64,000 nt of DNA from positions 2,542,001-2,606,000 of the forward strand of contig OZ240237.1 of NCBI GenBank assembly GCA_965198025.1, read 5' to 3'. The DNA comes from CAYWWM01 sp965198025 (GTDB lineage Bacteria; Acidobacteriota; Terriglobia; 2-12-FULL-54-10). The notes under the pieces were generated by a model. That model was not told the DNA's origin and searched no databases. It saw only the letters and a program-made list of their open reading frames with translations. The first letter of the stretch is position 1, and the number at the start of each line of letters is the position of its first letter. A program made the position numbers and the translations under genes. This document shows, piece by piece, positions 34,142-42,693 of the stretch.

Positions 34142-35899
34142 ATGCGATGGCTGGCGGTGCTGCTGATGGCGGGCTGCGTGTTCGGGCAGGAGCCGAATCG
34201 CATTCTGTTCAACCGCATCGGGCCGTACGAGACGGCTCTCTACATTGCCAACGCCGACGGATCGGACGAGCGGCCGCTGCTGGGAGAGCCGGGAGGAATG
34301 GATTACAACGCGGCGTTTTCGGCGGACGGCGAGTGGGTGGTGTTTACGTCGGAGCGGGACGGCTCGGCGGAGCTCTACCGAGTGAAGGCGGACGGGACGG
34401 AGCTGGAACGGCTGACGGACGATCCGGCGTATGACGATCAGGCGGCGTTTTCTCCGGACGGGCGTCAGATTGCGTTCATCTCAACGCGCCAGAGCGGGCG
34501 GGCGAAGCTGTGGATTCTGGACGCAGCGACGCGCGCAGCGAAGCCGCTGGCAGCGGAATCCATCGAAGGCGAGTGGGGGGATTTTCGTCCGGCGTGGTCG
34601 CCGGACGGCGAGTGGATTGCGTTTTCCTCAGACCGCGAAACGGAGTTTCGGGCGGCGGAAGGACGCTGGGAGCAACTGCACCTGCTGGACGTGTACGTGA
34701 TCCGGGCGGACGGGACGGGGCTGCGGCGGCTGACGACGGCGAGCGGGGCGTGCGGAAGCCCCAAGTGGTCGGGGGACGGAACGCGCCTGGCGGTCTACTG
34801 CATGCCCGCAGAGCATTCCTGGTACACGCGCGTGTTCGATCCGGGCGGGCAGACGCTGCTGGGAGAAATCGACGTGGCCGCAGGAACGGTGGCGCAGATT
34901 CCCCTGCCGCGGTTTGCTCCGGCCGTGAAGATGGCGCCGGCGTTCGTGGGAGCGGACCGGGTGGGATTCGTGAGCAAGTCGCCGCGGCAGGCGGCGATTC
35001 TCTACTCGGACGGAAGCGTCGGGCCGCGCGGCATCGTGCGCTCGCCGTCGTGGACGCGGGACGGGACGCGCGTGGTGTTCCACCGCATTCATTCGATCGA
35101 GGCGGTGAACTGGCGAAGAACGTGGAGCAAGGAGGCGGACTTCGAACTGATCCTGACGAAGGAGATGCCGGCGTATCATCCGTCGGGAGAGCGGTTCGTG
35201 ACGACGCCGCTGGCGACGAGCAATCTGGAGGTGGTGGAAGCGGGGAGCAGCGAGGCCAAGGTGCTCTACGAGGACCCGGGAAAGAGAGCGATGGCGGGGC
35301 AGTGGTCGCCGGACGGGAGCGAGGTGATGTTCGGGCTGGGGACGTTCTTCGTGGCGCGGGCGCGGGGAGCGCAACTGGCAAGGGTGAATGCGGACGGCAC
35401 GGGATTCCGGGAACTGACGAGCGGGGCGAACAACAACGGGTTCCCGTCGTACTCGCCGGACGGCAAAGAGGTCGTGTATCGGACGGTGGGGCCGCAAGGG
35501 CAGGGACTGCGGGTGATGAATCTGGAAGACGGGTCGGTGCGCACGCTGACGGAGGACTACGACAACTTTCCGCTGTGGGCGCCGCGCGGAGACCGGATCG
35601 TGTTCACGCGGCGGATCGAGGGAGACTTCGAGTTGTTTACGATCCGTCCGGACGGGAGCGAACTCCAGCGGGTGACTTTCGCACCGGGCAATGAGGCACA
35701 TTGCGCTTGGTCGCCGGACGGCGAGTGGATGATTTTTTCCAGCTCGCGCACGGGCTTCAAGGACGAAGCGATCTACAGCGATTCGCCGCAGCCCTACGGC
35801 GAGCTGTTCCTGATGCGCTACGACGGGAGCGAGGTGCGGCAGCTTACCGACAACCAGTGGGAAGACGCCACGCCGGCGTGGGAGCCGGAAGGGGGGTAG
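34142..35899 (+). CDS. Secreted PD40/TolB-like beta-propeller protein
   Basis: 585 residues with a short signal peptide (MRWLAVLLMAGCVFGQ). The rest is WD40-like PD40 repeats, each carrying variants of ADG(S/T)xxRLT followed by WSPDGEWIAFSS. At least eight are visible, such as FSADGEWVVFTSERDGSAELYRVKADGTELERLT and WSPDGEWMIFSSSRTGFKDEAIYSD. This resembles TolB C-terminal propellers and peptidase-associated propellers, but there is no TolB N-terminal domain or peptidase domain. It is probably periplasmic and binds protein or carbohydrate. No neighbouring tol-pal genes are present, so it is not tolB. Confidence 0.85.
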   Translation: MRWLAVLLMAGCVFGQEPNRILFNRIGPYETALYIANADGSDERPLLGEPGGMDYNAAFSADGEWVVFTSERDGSAELYRVKADGTELERLTDDPAYDDQAAFSPDGRQIAFISTRQSGRAKLWILDAATRAAKPLAAESIEGEWGDFRPAWSPDGEWIAFSSDRETEFRAAEGRWEQLHLLDVYVIRADGTGLRRLTTASGACGSPKWSGDGTRLAVYCMPAEHSWYTRVFDPGGQTLLGEIDVAAGTVAQIPLPRFAPAVKMAPAFVGADRVGFVSKSPRQAAILYSDGSVGPRGIVRSPSWTRDGTRVVFHRIHSIEAVNWRRTWSKEADFELILTKEMPAYHPSGERFVTTPLATSNLEVVEAGSSEAKVLYEDPGKRAMAGQWSPDGSEVMFGLGTFFVARARGAQLARVNADGTGFRELTSGANNNGFPSYSPDGKEVVYRTVGPQGQGLRVMNLEDGSVRTLTEDYDNFPLWAPRGDRIVFTRRIEGDFELFTIRPDGSELQRVTFAPGNEAHCAWSPDGEWMIFSSSRTGFKDEAIYSDSPQPYGELFLMRYDGSEVRQLTDNQWEDATPAWEPEGG

Positions 35900-36128
35900 A
35901 GGGGCATTGTCCAGTTAACTGATTTCCGAGGGACCAAGCCACCAAAGCGAGTATTCAGACACTGGTTACTGCCCATATTTTGGGGCTGTCTCAGCTCGTG
36001 ATGCGTTCACTTGACACTGCCGGACGTGCTTCCATGAACTGTTGAAGGAGTCTAGCCCCTCGCAAGCTGCGCGGTGGTTGCACTTGTGGATGACGTTATG
36101 AAACTTACTAAATTGGGGTTCTGATAAC

Positions 36129-37067
36129 GTGAGTGGAAAGCACACGGAAAAGCGTCAGCGCCAACATAGGTACAGTAACGAGGGGAAGGCGTGCGACGCC
36201 GTTGTGAAAGCGATCGAGCAGCGGACAGGTGAAGCGCGCAAAGATATCCGCCTGCCCGAGAAAGACCGTGAAGGTCCCCCGGTGGAATTGCGCCTGAAAA
36301 TCGGCCCCCAGGAATATGCAATCGAACACACACAGATCGAAGCATTCGAGGAGCAAATCGGTAGAGGGGTGTTGTTAGAGCGCCTCGTCGGTCCCGTCGA
36401 AGAGGCTCTCTGCGGAAAGCTGTCCGGACCGGGATACTATTCTATGACCTTCCCATCGGATTGCGGACGAGGTTTGGATAAATTTAACTTCAGAAAATGC
36501 CAGCAGAGCCTCGAAGTTTGGGTTCGAGACAACGCTCAATGCCTATTCGACAGGGTTCAAGAGACAATCCGCGGCAAGTCGATAGTTCCCCGCAAATATT
36601 ATCGAGATTCCATCACCGGTACACCTTCTGGCTTCCCATACGAAATCAAGTTGGGCTGCCAGCTCCTCGGGCGTCCTTCCGGGAAGAAATCAGGGCTTCT
36701 TGGAGCCGGCCGCATGACTCCAGAAGAGTTAGAGGCTTTGACTACGTGCCGGCTGCGGCGGGCACTAAATAAAAAGCTTCCCAAGCTGCACAAATGCAAG
36801 AATGAAGGTGCACGAACCGTCTTGGTTTTGGAAAATGACGGCGTCCTCCTGGAACCTAGCCTTGTAGGCGCTGCTCTAGCTCTCCTGCATGGAGAGTTCA
36901 CCGGCAAGCTGCCCTTTCCGGACGAAATCTACTTTACAGAAACCAGCTCAAGGGATGGTACCTGGTTTGTCTGGCTCATGGAATGTGACGGTCAACGTTC
37001 GTCTTCGCAGGATTGGACGAGATGCACCGAGTTCCGCGCGGACGAACTGACCGATCTGACCGCTTGA
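36129..37067 (+). CDS. Orphan conserved-type protein of unknown function, possibly nuclease-like
   Basis: 312 residues from GTG 36129. It is lower in GC than its neighbours, flanked by a vapC remnant and repeats, and so looks acquired. The N-terminus is basic (SGKHTEKRQRQHRYSNEGKACDAVVKAIEQR). Residues about 50-75 (PPVELRLKIGPQEYAIEHTQIEAFEEQ) have the strand-E-strand-E/H pattern seen in some restriction-nuclease-like folds, but a full PD-(D/E)xK motif is not evident. The C-terminus is mixed alpha/beta (ARTVLVLENDGVLLEPSLVGAALALLHGE). No family is recognised. Standing alone, it could be a stray defence or repair gene. Confidence 0.65.
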   Translation: MSGKHTEKRQRQHRYSNEGKACDAVVKAIEQRTGEARKDIRLPEKDREGPPVELRLKIGPQEYAIEHTQIEAFEEQIGRGVLLERLVGPVEEALCGKLSGPGYYSMTFPSDCGRGLDKFNFRKCQQSLEVWVRDNAQCLFDRVQETIRGKSIVPRKYYRDSITGTPSGFPYEIKLGCQLLGRPSGKKSGLLGAGRMTPEELEALTTCRLRRALNKKLPKLHKCKNEGARTVLVLENDGVLLEPSLVGAALALLHGEFTGKLPFPDEIYFTETSSRDGTWFVWLMECDGQRSSSQDWTRCTEFRADELTDLTA

Positions 37068-37110
37068 ACCTGCTTTGAACGCTTCCCAAGTTCCGATAAC
37101 ACCCTCTACG

Positions 37111-37212
37111 TCACCTCTTTTCCCACAGCTTCCCAGACGCTGCCCATGACTGGCTTGCCGGACTCGGCCTGGCCGCCTCGCACAGCACATTGGCGTCGAC
37201 AAGACACGTCAT
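37111..37212 (-). pseudogene. Remnant of a VapC-type PIN-domain toxin gene
   Basis: Reading the minus strand from ATG 37212 gives MTCLVDANVLCEAARPSP, the typical N-terminus of a PIN-domain VapC with the first catalytic Asp, then a stop after 33 codons. The rest of the domain is gone. It overlaps no intact gene and marks decay of an accessory locus next to the orphan gene. Confidence 0.5.
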
Positions 37213-37369
37213 GGTAGTGATCCGAGTGAGTCGGTGGACTCCTCAATGGGGGAGCGCGGACCAGCAAAGTGCTGTTCAGCCTTTCGGGGCACCACGGAAA
37301 GCCCACAGCCGGTGTTGCAAGACGACCCCCAAACATCCGTCGCTACTGCCGTTACCTGTGTTGTCCGAA

Positions 37370-37670
37370 GAAATGGAGCACAGGCCGGAGGCCTGTCGCT
37401 ACCTAAGGACAAGCGGGCCTACGGCAGTGAGGTAGTTTGATTCCGCAAGCTCTTTGCGGCACGGCTGAAGCCGTGCCCTTACGAGATACAACGGAAGGCG
37501 GGAAAGGCGACGAGCAGATCCCTCGTCGCTGCGCTCGCTCGGGATGACAGCAAAGAACAGACCCACGGCACAACAAGCGTGCCGTGGCTACAGGCTGCTT
37601 GGGCAAGGCCAGCAGGCTCCCGCCGCCTGGCCTATTGACGATAGGCCGCAAGGCTGTCGCTACCTGGCTG
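37370..37670. repeat. Cluster of REP-like palindromic intergenic repeats
   Basis: Within 300 bp there are three strong palindromes: ACAGGCC-GGA-GGCCTGT (37380-37396), GGCACGGCT-GA-AGCCGTGCC (37458-37477) and CCACGGCAC with GTGCCGTGG (37563-37587). The phrase CTGTCGCTACC follows two copies (after 37390 and near 37655). A GC-rich stretch CCTCGTCGCTGCGCTCGCTCGGGATGAC lies between, a type of sequence typical of intergenic repeat families. No gene is supported in 37213-37737. Confidence 0.65.
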
Positions 37671-37737
37671 CCGCTACTTGAATCCGCGTTTGCTATACTC
37701 GGGGTGTCCGCGATACAGAAACGGGAAATTCGGGCCT

Positions 37738-38349
37738 ATGGTCAGGTTGCAGCATCCGATCGTGATCATGGCGGCCTTGTTGCTGGCGCCGATGGGGCTT
37801 CGGGCGCAATCGCTGGAGGCAAGCGACCTGGGCGCCGGCAAGCTGCTGGTGTCGCGCCAGACCGACCAAAGGTTCGCAGAGACGGTGATCCTGCTGGTCG
37901 AGTACGACAGCCAAGGGGCAGTGGGCTTGACGATCAATCGAAGCTCGAACACCCCGATATCCGAGACGCTGCGAGGCGGCGAAGAATGGTCCGATCCGGT
38001 CTACCTGGGCGGTCCGGTGGAGATGTCGGCGGTGTTCGCCCTGCTGCGGTCGAGCGACGCGCAGGAAGAGATGCAAGCGGTCCTGGAGGAGGTTTACTGG
38101 GCGGCCAGCCGACCGGCTCTCGAGAAGATCCTGGCTGCAGGACCTGAGGCCGGAGAAGCGCGTTTCTACCTGGGGTACAGCGGGTGGAGCGCGGGGCAGT
38201 TGGACAACGAAATGCGGCAGAGGTCCTGGTACATCTTCGACGGCAGCGCCGACCTGGTCTTCGATGACGACCCCGAAACGCTCTGGGACAGGCTCATAGA
38301 GCAGACCGAACAGCGATTCGCCCACCTCGGACTGATTCCCGCCCAGTAA
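37738..38349 (+). CDS. YqgE/AlgH family protein with a signal peptide
   Basis: 203 residues from ATG 37738. The YqgE/AlgH (DUF179) pattern is clear: DLGAGKLLVSRQTDQRFAETVILLVEYDSQGAVGLTINRSSNTPISETL, then DPVYLGGPVEMSAVFALLR. It continues with ARFYLGYSGWSAGQLDNEMRQRSWYIF and a C-terminal helix WDRLIEQTEQRFAHLG. Classical members are cytosolic and start at the LxGKLLVS strand. Here a hydrophobic leader (IVIMAALLLAPMGLRAQS) precedes it, so the protein is probably exported. The function of the family is unsettled. Confidence 0.88.
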   Translation: MVRLQHPIVIMAALLLAPMGLRAQSLEASDLGAGKLLVSRQTDQRFAETVILLVEYDSQGAVGLTINRSSNTPISETLRGGEEWSDPVYLGGPVEMSAVFALLRSSDAQEEMQAVLEEVYWAASRPALEKILAAGPEAGEARFYLGYSGWSAGQLDNEMRQRSWYIFDGSADLVFDDDPETLWDRLIEQTEQRFAHLGLIPAQ

Positions 38350-38523
38350 CTGACCCGTCAGGCGTCAAGCGTTTCCGCTCCCTGAGACAAAGGATGCCGC
38401 CGGGAGATGTCCCGTTCGAGACAAGCGATCCGGCGGCGGCGGTGAACGCATCCCATCCTCCCAGCCTCCTATCCTCCTATCCTCCTATTCAGGGGGGGGA
38501 TGGGCCAGGCAGGTCTGCGGCCA

Positions 38524-38869
38524 CTATTCACGGACCGGCAGCGGAACGAGACAGCCGTTCGGCTGGTCATCGCCACAGCCGGTAAATATCCTGTACACCG
38601 ATCCGGTCTTCGTGTTGAAGATGTAGGTGCGGCCATAGACTGCGTCGCCCTTCTTTCCGGGTACCGAAAACCCTCCGACGGTATATGCATCGGTGCCGCC
38701 AGTTCCGGCGACGTTCGCTCCATACATCTGCCAGGTCCCGATCTCATTCTGGAGCATGACTGGTTCGGTCTGTTTGAGCCTCGACAGCACGGTTCGATCC
38801 GACGACCATCACCACGAGGAACAGGCAGGCGGCAGCAAACAGGACAGCAATGACTCGGCGTGTACTCAT
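38524..38869 (-). pseudogene. Small exported protein gene split by a frameshift
   Basis: ATG 38869 follows the excellent site AGGAGG and encodes a signal peptide (MSTRRVIAVLFAAACLFLV, then VGSNRAVEAQT). That frame then stops within about ten codons. From about 38775 the neighbouring frame continues with EPVMLQNEIGTWQMYGANVAGT and ends TKTGSVYRIFTGCGDDQPNGCLVPLPVRE. That looks like the natural mature part of a short exported protein with a disulfide. One extra base (net +1) near the Gln-Thr junction would explain the split. It may be a true frameshift or a sequencing error. Alternatively the second frame alone is translated from a GTG at 38790 without a signal peptide. Confidence 0.55.
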
Positions 38870-38951
38870 ACGTATTTCCTCCTGTTGTGGTTAGAACCAT
38901 TTCCCCAGGAAACAGCCCTCCCGGGGGCCTCGTCGCGGTTCCCGAGCTCGA

Positions 38952-40103
38952 CTAATCCCGCCGGTAGGAGTTCACGGGCGGCAGGCGGGCGCCGGTGCCG
39001 GGAACGGGCGGCTGCTCCTCGGCCACCACCGAGAGGTGCAACTCGCCGATGCCGTCGATGGCGGCGACGATCTCCTCGCCCGGCTGCAAGAAGCGCTGCG
39101 AGCCGCGCACGGCGGTGCCGGCGCCGGTGCCGCCGGAGGTGCCGTTGTTGACGACGTCGCCGGGATAGAGCGTGATGATCGACGAGGCGTATTCAACCAG
39201 CTCATAGAGCGTGTGGATCATGTCGCCGGCGCGGGCTTCCTGCATCTGCTCGCCGTCCACGGTGAGCGTCTGGCGGAGCTGCTGCATGGGGTCGCCGTAG
39301 AATTCCTTGGGGACGATCCAAGGCCCTATGGGGGCGAAGGTGTCGTGGCCCTTGCCAACGAACCAGTCGGAGGTCAGCGGATTGCCTCCGGGCGGGCGGC
39401 GGCCGCGGTCCGAGATGTCCACGGTGACGGTGTAACCAAAGATGTAGTCCTGGGCGTCGGCGGCGGAGACGTACTTGGCAGTGCGGCCGATCACCGTACC
39501 GAGCTCGACTTCCCAGTCAATGCGGTCGCGGCCATAGGGAAGCATGACTTCATCACCGTGGCCGATCACAGCGCCGCGGCTGGGCTTCAGAAACAGATAG
39601 GGAACGCCACGGTTCTCACGCCGCTGACGGCGGGCCGCGGCTCTCTCTTCCGGCGTGCCCTGCTCATTAACGTGTGAATAGAAGTTGACCGCGGCGTTGA
39701 GGATCTTTCCGGGAAAGAGGATCGGCGGAAGCGTATGCAGCGAGGAGACCTCGTAGACGTAGTCCGGGCGCGAGCCGGCGGCCAGCTGGTTCCGGGCGAC
39801 CAAGTGGCTCACGATCTCATACAGCCGCAACTTGACGCCGTACTCATAGCGGCTGATCAGATCGAGCATATCCTCCGGCATGGGGATCATCGGGTAGGTC
39901 GGATCCTTTTCGAGCGCTTCGTTGGCACGGCCGAGATGAACGGCCAGGCTGTCGCGCAGGACGATGCCGACAGCCGGCGAACCGTCGATCTCAAAAGTTC
40001 CGAGTTTGAACGGCTCGGCGCTGGTTGCCGACGGTCCGCCCTGGGCCCAGAGCGTACCGGGAATCGCAAGCGCCAGGACGATGATGGTTACGGTGAGTCG
40101 CAT
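38952..40103 (-). CDS. Exported fumarylacetoacetate hydrolase (FAH) family protein
   Basis: 383 residues from ATG 40103, which follows GAGGAGG. A signal peptide (MRLTVTIIVLALAIPGTLWAQ) precedes an FAH-type domain. Its landmarks are LFPGKILNAAVNFYSHVNEQG, PYLFLKPSRGAVIGHGDEVMLP, and RIDWEVELGTVIGRTAKYVSAADAQDYIFGYTVTVDISDRGRR with the metal-binding E-x-E. Further on are LTSDWFVGKGHDTFAPIGPWIVP, the SSIITLYPGDVVNNGTSGGTGAG motif and VRGSQRFLQPGEEIVAAIDGIGEL. FAH enzymes hydrolyse or decarboxylate beta-diketone acids and are normally cytosolic. A leader peptide here suggests periplasmic action. The substrate is unknown. Confidence 0.9.
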   Translation of the reverse strand: MRLTVTIIVLALAIPGTLWAQGGPSATSAEPFKLGTFEIDGSPAVGIVLRDSLAVHLGRANEALEKDPTYPMIPMPEDMLDLISRYEYGVKLRLYEIVSHLVARNQLAAGSRPDYVYEVSSLHTLPPILFPGKILNAAVNFYSHVNEQGTPEERAAARRQRRENRGVPYLFLKPSRGAVIGHGDEVMLPYGRDRIDWEVELGTVIGRTAKYVSAADAQDYIFGYTVTVDISDRGRRPPGGNPLTSDWFVGKGHDTFAPIGPWIVPKEFYGDPMQQLRQTLTVDGEQMQEARAGDMIHTLYELVEYASSIITLYPGDVVNNGTSGGTGAGTAVRGSQRFLQPGEEIVAAIDGIGELHLSVVAEEQPPVPGTGARLPPVNSYRRD

Positions 40104-40654
40104 ACGTTGCCTCCTCATCAGTCTGTAGTTCCCGCATTGCAACGATTGTATCCCTGCAACCCCGCAGGAGACAATTCCCAAAATCCTGGACCTGAGAACC
40201 AGAATGCAGGCAGAGCGCAGCGGGGCGCTTGGTTGCCGATCCACCCGGAAGCGGGCACGATCTACCTGCAGGTCGACGGAGAACTGGCCGGCCAACTTCC
40301 CTGTTTCATCGGAATCGTACCCGATGCCTTGACTCTGTTGGCGTCCGATCCGGTTGCGACAAAGGCCGTTCCGGGTTAGAGCGGATTGTGGCATGCCGCC
40401 CCCTCGCGCCAGAGCATCCATCGTGTGTTGATTCTCGCGATCCTTCCTGATGCGAAACGGAGCGCGGTTCCACGCGGCCGCAGGGAAAGCAGTGACGGAA
40501 GAACTGCCAAGTCCCTTGCATTGCGCTGCGGCCTTCCGATAAGCTGACTGCGGAATCAGCTCCGTGCCAAACTCTTGCCACCCGGCCTCCAGGGCCGGTT
40601 TCGCGTCGGAGCCTAATGATCCTGACAATCCAAACCAAGCAAACGGAGGAAACC
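40104..40654. other. Intergenic region between FAH-family and GlcG-like genes
   Basis: 550 bp between divergent genes. Open frames exist on both strands but show no family features, and none has a convincing ribosome site. It holds both leaders and promoters, which I could not pinpoint. Confidence 0.5.
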
Positions 40655-41179
40655 ATGCCCATGTCCGCGAATCGTGCTGTTCGTAAATCCGCCGCTGCCA
40701 TCGCAGTCCTGGTATTGGCGGCCATCGCCCTGGCCGCGCCGGCCAGCGCGCAATTGATCGTCCGGCATTCGCTACCCATCGAAACCGCCAAGAGCATGGC
40801 GAACGTGGCGCAGCAAACCTGCCAGGAGATGGGCTACAGCATCTCGGTCCATGTGGTGGACGCCGCGGGCGATACGCTGGTGGCGTATCGCGGGCAGGAC
40901 TCGGGGGTGCATACATTCGTGAATTCGTACCGCAAGGCCTACTCGGCGATGACGTTCCGCCGGCCGTCCTCCACCTTCGGCGAACGGCTGCAGGACGGGC
41001 AGATCGGCGCGCAGCTGCAATTGATGCTGCCCGACATGGCCGGACAGCAGGGTGGGTTTCCCATCCGAGTGGGCGAAGAGGTAATCGGCGGGATCGGCGC
41101 CTCCGGGGCCGGCATGGGCGCGGATTCGACCTGCGTGCAGGCGGGTCTCGAGGCAGTGGCCGATCAGCTTCGCCCATAG
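40655..41179 (+). CDS. Exported GlcG/HbpS (DUF336) family protein
   Basis: 174 residues from ATG 40655 with ribosome site GGAGGA. A signal peptide (VRKSAAAIAVLVLAAIALAAPASAQ) is followed by the HbpS/GlcG fold: IETAKSMANVAQQTCQEMGYSISVHVVDAAGDTLVAYRGQDSG, then SYRKAYSAMTFRRPSS. The closing motif is GFPIRVGEEVIGGIGASGAGMGADSTCVQAGLEAV. Extracellular HbpS binds heme and senses redox stress in Streptomyces. Other members accompany glycolate or diol use. Exported members like this are common beside secreted metabolic enzymes. The ligand is unknown. Confidence 0.87.
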   Translation: MPMSANRAVRKSAAAIAVLVLAAIALAAPASAQLIVRHSLPIETAKSMANVAQQTCQEMGYSISVHVVDAAGDTLVAYRGQDSGVHTFVNSYRKAYSAMTFRRPSSTFGERLQDGQIGAQLQLMLPDMAGQQGGFPIRVGEEVIGGIGASGAGMGADSTCVQAGLEAVADQLRP

Positions 41180-41281
41180 GCTGGGGACCATCTGGGGCTG
41201 GAAGGGCCCGGTCGGAGGCAGGCGGGTGTTTGCTCACCCATCGGAATGAGCGAAAACCCAGTTCCGGCTAGAGGGAGGCAC

Positions 41282-42238
41282 ATGACACTAGCGGGCACGA
41301 CGCGCGTGGTTCTGCTGGCGCTGTTGCTCGGCATCGCCGTCAGCGGAGACCGGTCAGCAATGAGGGCGCAGAGCGGGTTCACGCTCACAGAGGTCGGCCC
41401 GGATCTCTATTTCTACTACACGGGTGGAGCGTCCAACTCGACCGTTCTGATCACGGAAGAAGGCGTTCTGATCGTCGACTCGCAGCCCAATCGGCGCGCC
41501 GCCGAAGCCCTGCTGGGGGAGATCCGGAAGAAGACGGCAGGCCCCATCCAATGGGTCGTCAACGGGCAGGACCACGGGGACCACTATCTCGGCAACGCCG
41601 TCTTCCAGCGCGAAGGCGCGGTCATCGTGGCTGAGGCTCAGACAGCCCGCATCATTGAACGGAATTACGAGTACGAGCTCGAGTGGCGCAATCTGGATCC
41701 GGCTCAGGCTGGAGAACATGTGGTCCCCGAGGTTACGTTCGAAGAACAAATGACTATCCGCCTGGGCGGGCGCGAGGTCATCCTCCTGCACATCGGCGCG
41801 GGACAGAACCCCGGCGATACGGTCGTGTTGTTCCCGCACGCGCGCGCCGCCTATCCCTCGGGCGCGTTCGCGCCCAAGTCGTGGTCCAGCACCGCCTACG
41901 CGTCCTCTGTGGAACGCTGGATCGAGGTGCTGGAGAAGATCAAAGCGCTTGACGTGGACACGTACCTGCCGGGTCACGCCCACAGGGTCACCGACCGGGC
42001 CGAGATCGACGAGGAGATTGTGTTCCTGCGCGAGATCCAGGCTGCCGTGGAAGGCGCCATCGCGCAAGGCCTGACTGCCGAGGAGACCGCCAGAACGCTC
42101 ACGTTCGAGCAGTACGAGGGCTGGAGGGGTTCCGCGCGGCGCGAACGCAACCTCCGGAACCTCCACTACCTGCTCTCAAACGGCCGGCCGATCTACTTCG
42201 ACTATCTGGACGGCCGCACCACCATCCGCCCGTATTGA
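41282..42238 (+). CDS. Exported metallo-beta-lactamase-fold protein with a degenerate metal site
   Basis: 318 residues from ATG 41282 after GAGGGAGG; the leader (TTRVVLLALLLGIAVSGDRSAMRAQ) is a signal peptide. The MBL fold is clear (LYFYYTGGASNSTVLITEEGVLIVDSQPN, LPGHAHRVTDRAEIDEEIVFLREI). The first motif, normally NTHxHxDH, reads N94-GQDHGDH: Gln96 replaces the first His, while His98, Asp100 and His101 remain. The second-site His in GxxHTPGDT is Gln175 (GAGQNPGDT), and the bridging Asp motif reads PSGAFAPKS. The last His (His232, LPGHAH) is kept. Hydrolase activity is therefore doubtful or unusual. Confidence 0.87.
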   Translation: MTLAGTTRVVLLALLLGIAVSGDRSAMRAQSGFTLTEVGPDLYFYYTGGASNSTVLITEEGVLIVDSQPNRRAAEALLGEIRKKTAGPIQWVVNGQDHGDHYLGNAVFQREGAVIVAEAQTARIIERNYEYELEWRNLDPAQAGEHVVPEVTFEEQMTIRLGGREVILLHIGAGQNPGDTVVLFPHARAAYPSGAFAPKSWSSTAYASSVERWIEVLEKIKALDVDTYLPGHAHRVTDRAEIDEEIVFLREIQAAVEGAIAQGLTAEETARTLTFEQYEGWRGSARRERNLRNLHYLLSNGRPIYFDYLDGRTTIRPY

Positions 42239-42300
42239 GTTTCGGATCGCCTGTAGCAGAGGGGTGAGGGGCGTTCTCGCCTGGAAGCCGATTCACTGCA

Positions 42301-42353
42301 TGAAAAAATGGCTCCTCAGGTAGGGCTCGAACCTACAACCCTCCGGTTAACAG
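42301..42353. repeat. Left attachment repeat: duplicated 3' half of tRNA-Asn
   Basis: 53 bp identical except one base to 47713-47765. It comprises TGAAAAAA plus the CCA end, T arm, variable region and anticodon-arm half of tRNA-Asn(GTT) on the minus strand, ending at the anticodon-stem CAG. Sequence beyond this point is unrelated to a tRNA, so it is not a functional gene. The pair of repeats marks the ends of an integrated element. Confidence 0.85.
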
Positions 42354-42441
42354 GTAAATCCAGATATAGCATCTTGTTGGTTCTTCGTGCCTTTTGGCTG
42401 GGTCAGAGGACGGTGTTACACGGTATTCGGCGGGAAATTGT

Positions 42442-42693
42442 TCAGTCGGGGTCGAGGTGCAAAAAGGAAGGGGGCGCGCACGAAATGCCAATCCAGTCCT
42501 GCGATTTCTCCAATTTGTGAGTTTCGATCACGGGTTTTCCGGAGATGAGAGGCCCCCATGTCACGTTACCGTAAGTGATCCCTCCGCGAATGGGAAATGA
42601 TTCCCGGATGCCGCGTTCAAGTAACGCTCGTGCGAATCGAAGCATGACCAGACCGATTTTTTGTACCAGTCGTTGTGAGAGAGTTATATCACA
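42442..42693 (-). pseudogene. Fragment of a class III nucleotidyl cyclase-like gene
   Basis: The minus-strand frame reads LSQRLVQKIGLVMLRFARALLERGI, then FPIRGGITYGNVTWGPLISGKPVIETHKLEKSQDWIGISC. This matches the RGAIxYGxxxW and GxAxxxAYxLExxQxWxGI pattern of guanylate/adenylate cyclase-like domains. Only the middle-to-C-terminal part remains; upstream, the frame becomes the shadow of another gene, and the tail ends after HLDPD. It is debris inside the tRNA-Asn island. Confidence 0.5.

Noticed and set aside
40104..41237. Long upstream extension of the FAH-family frame on the minus strand
   Set aside because: It crosses the GlcG-like gene antisense and precedes a clear ribosome site and signal peptide at 40103.
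42308..42520. Plus-strand open frame starting MAPQVGLEPTTLRLT, repeated at 47720-48025
   Set aside because: This is the antisense translation of the tRNA-Asn 3' end, a well-known artefact, not a gene.
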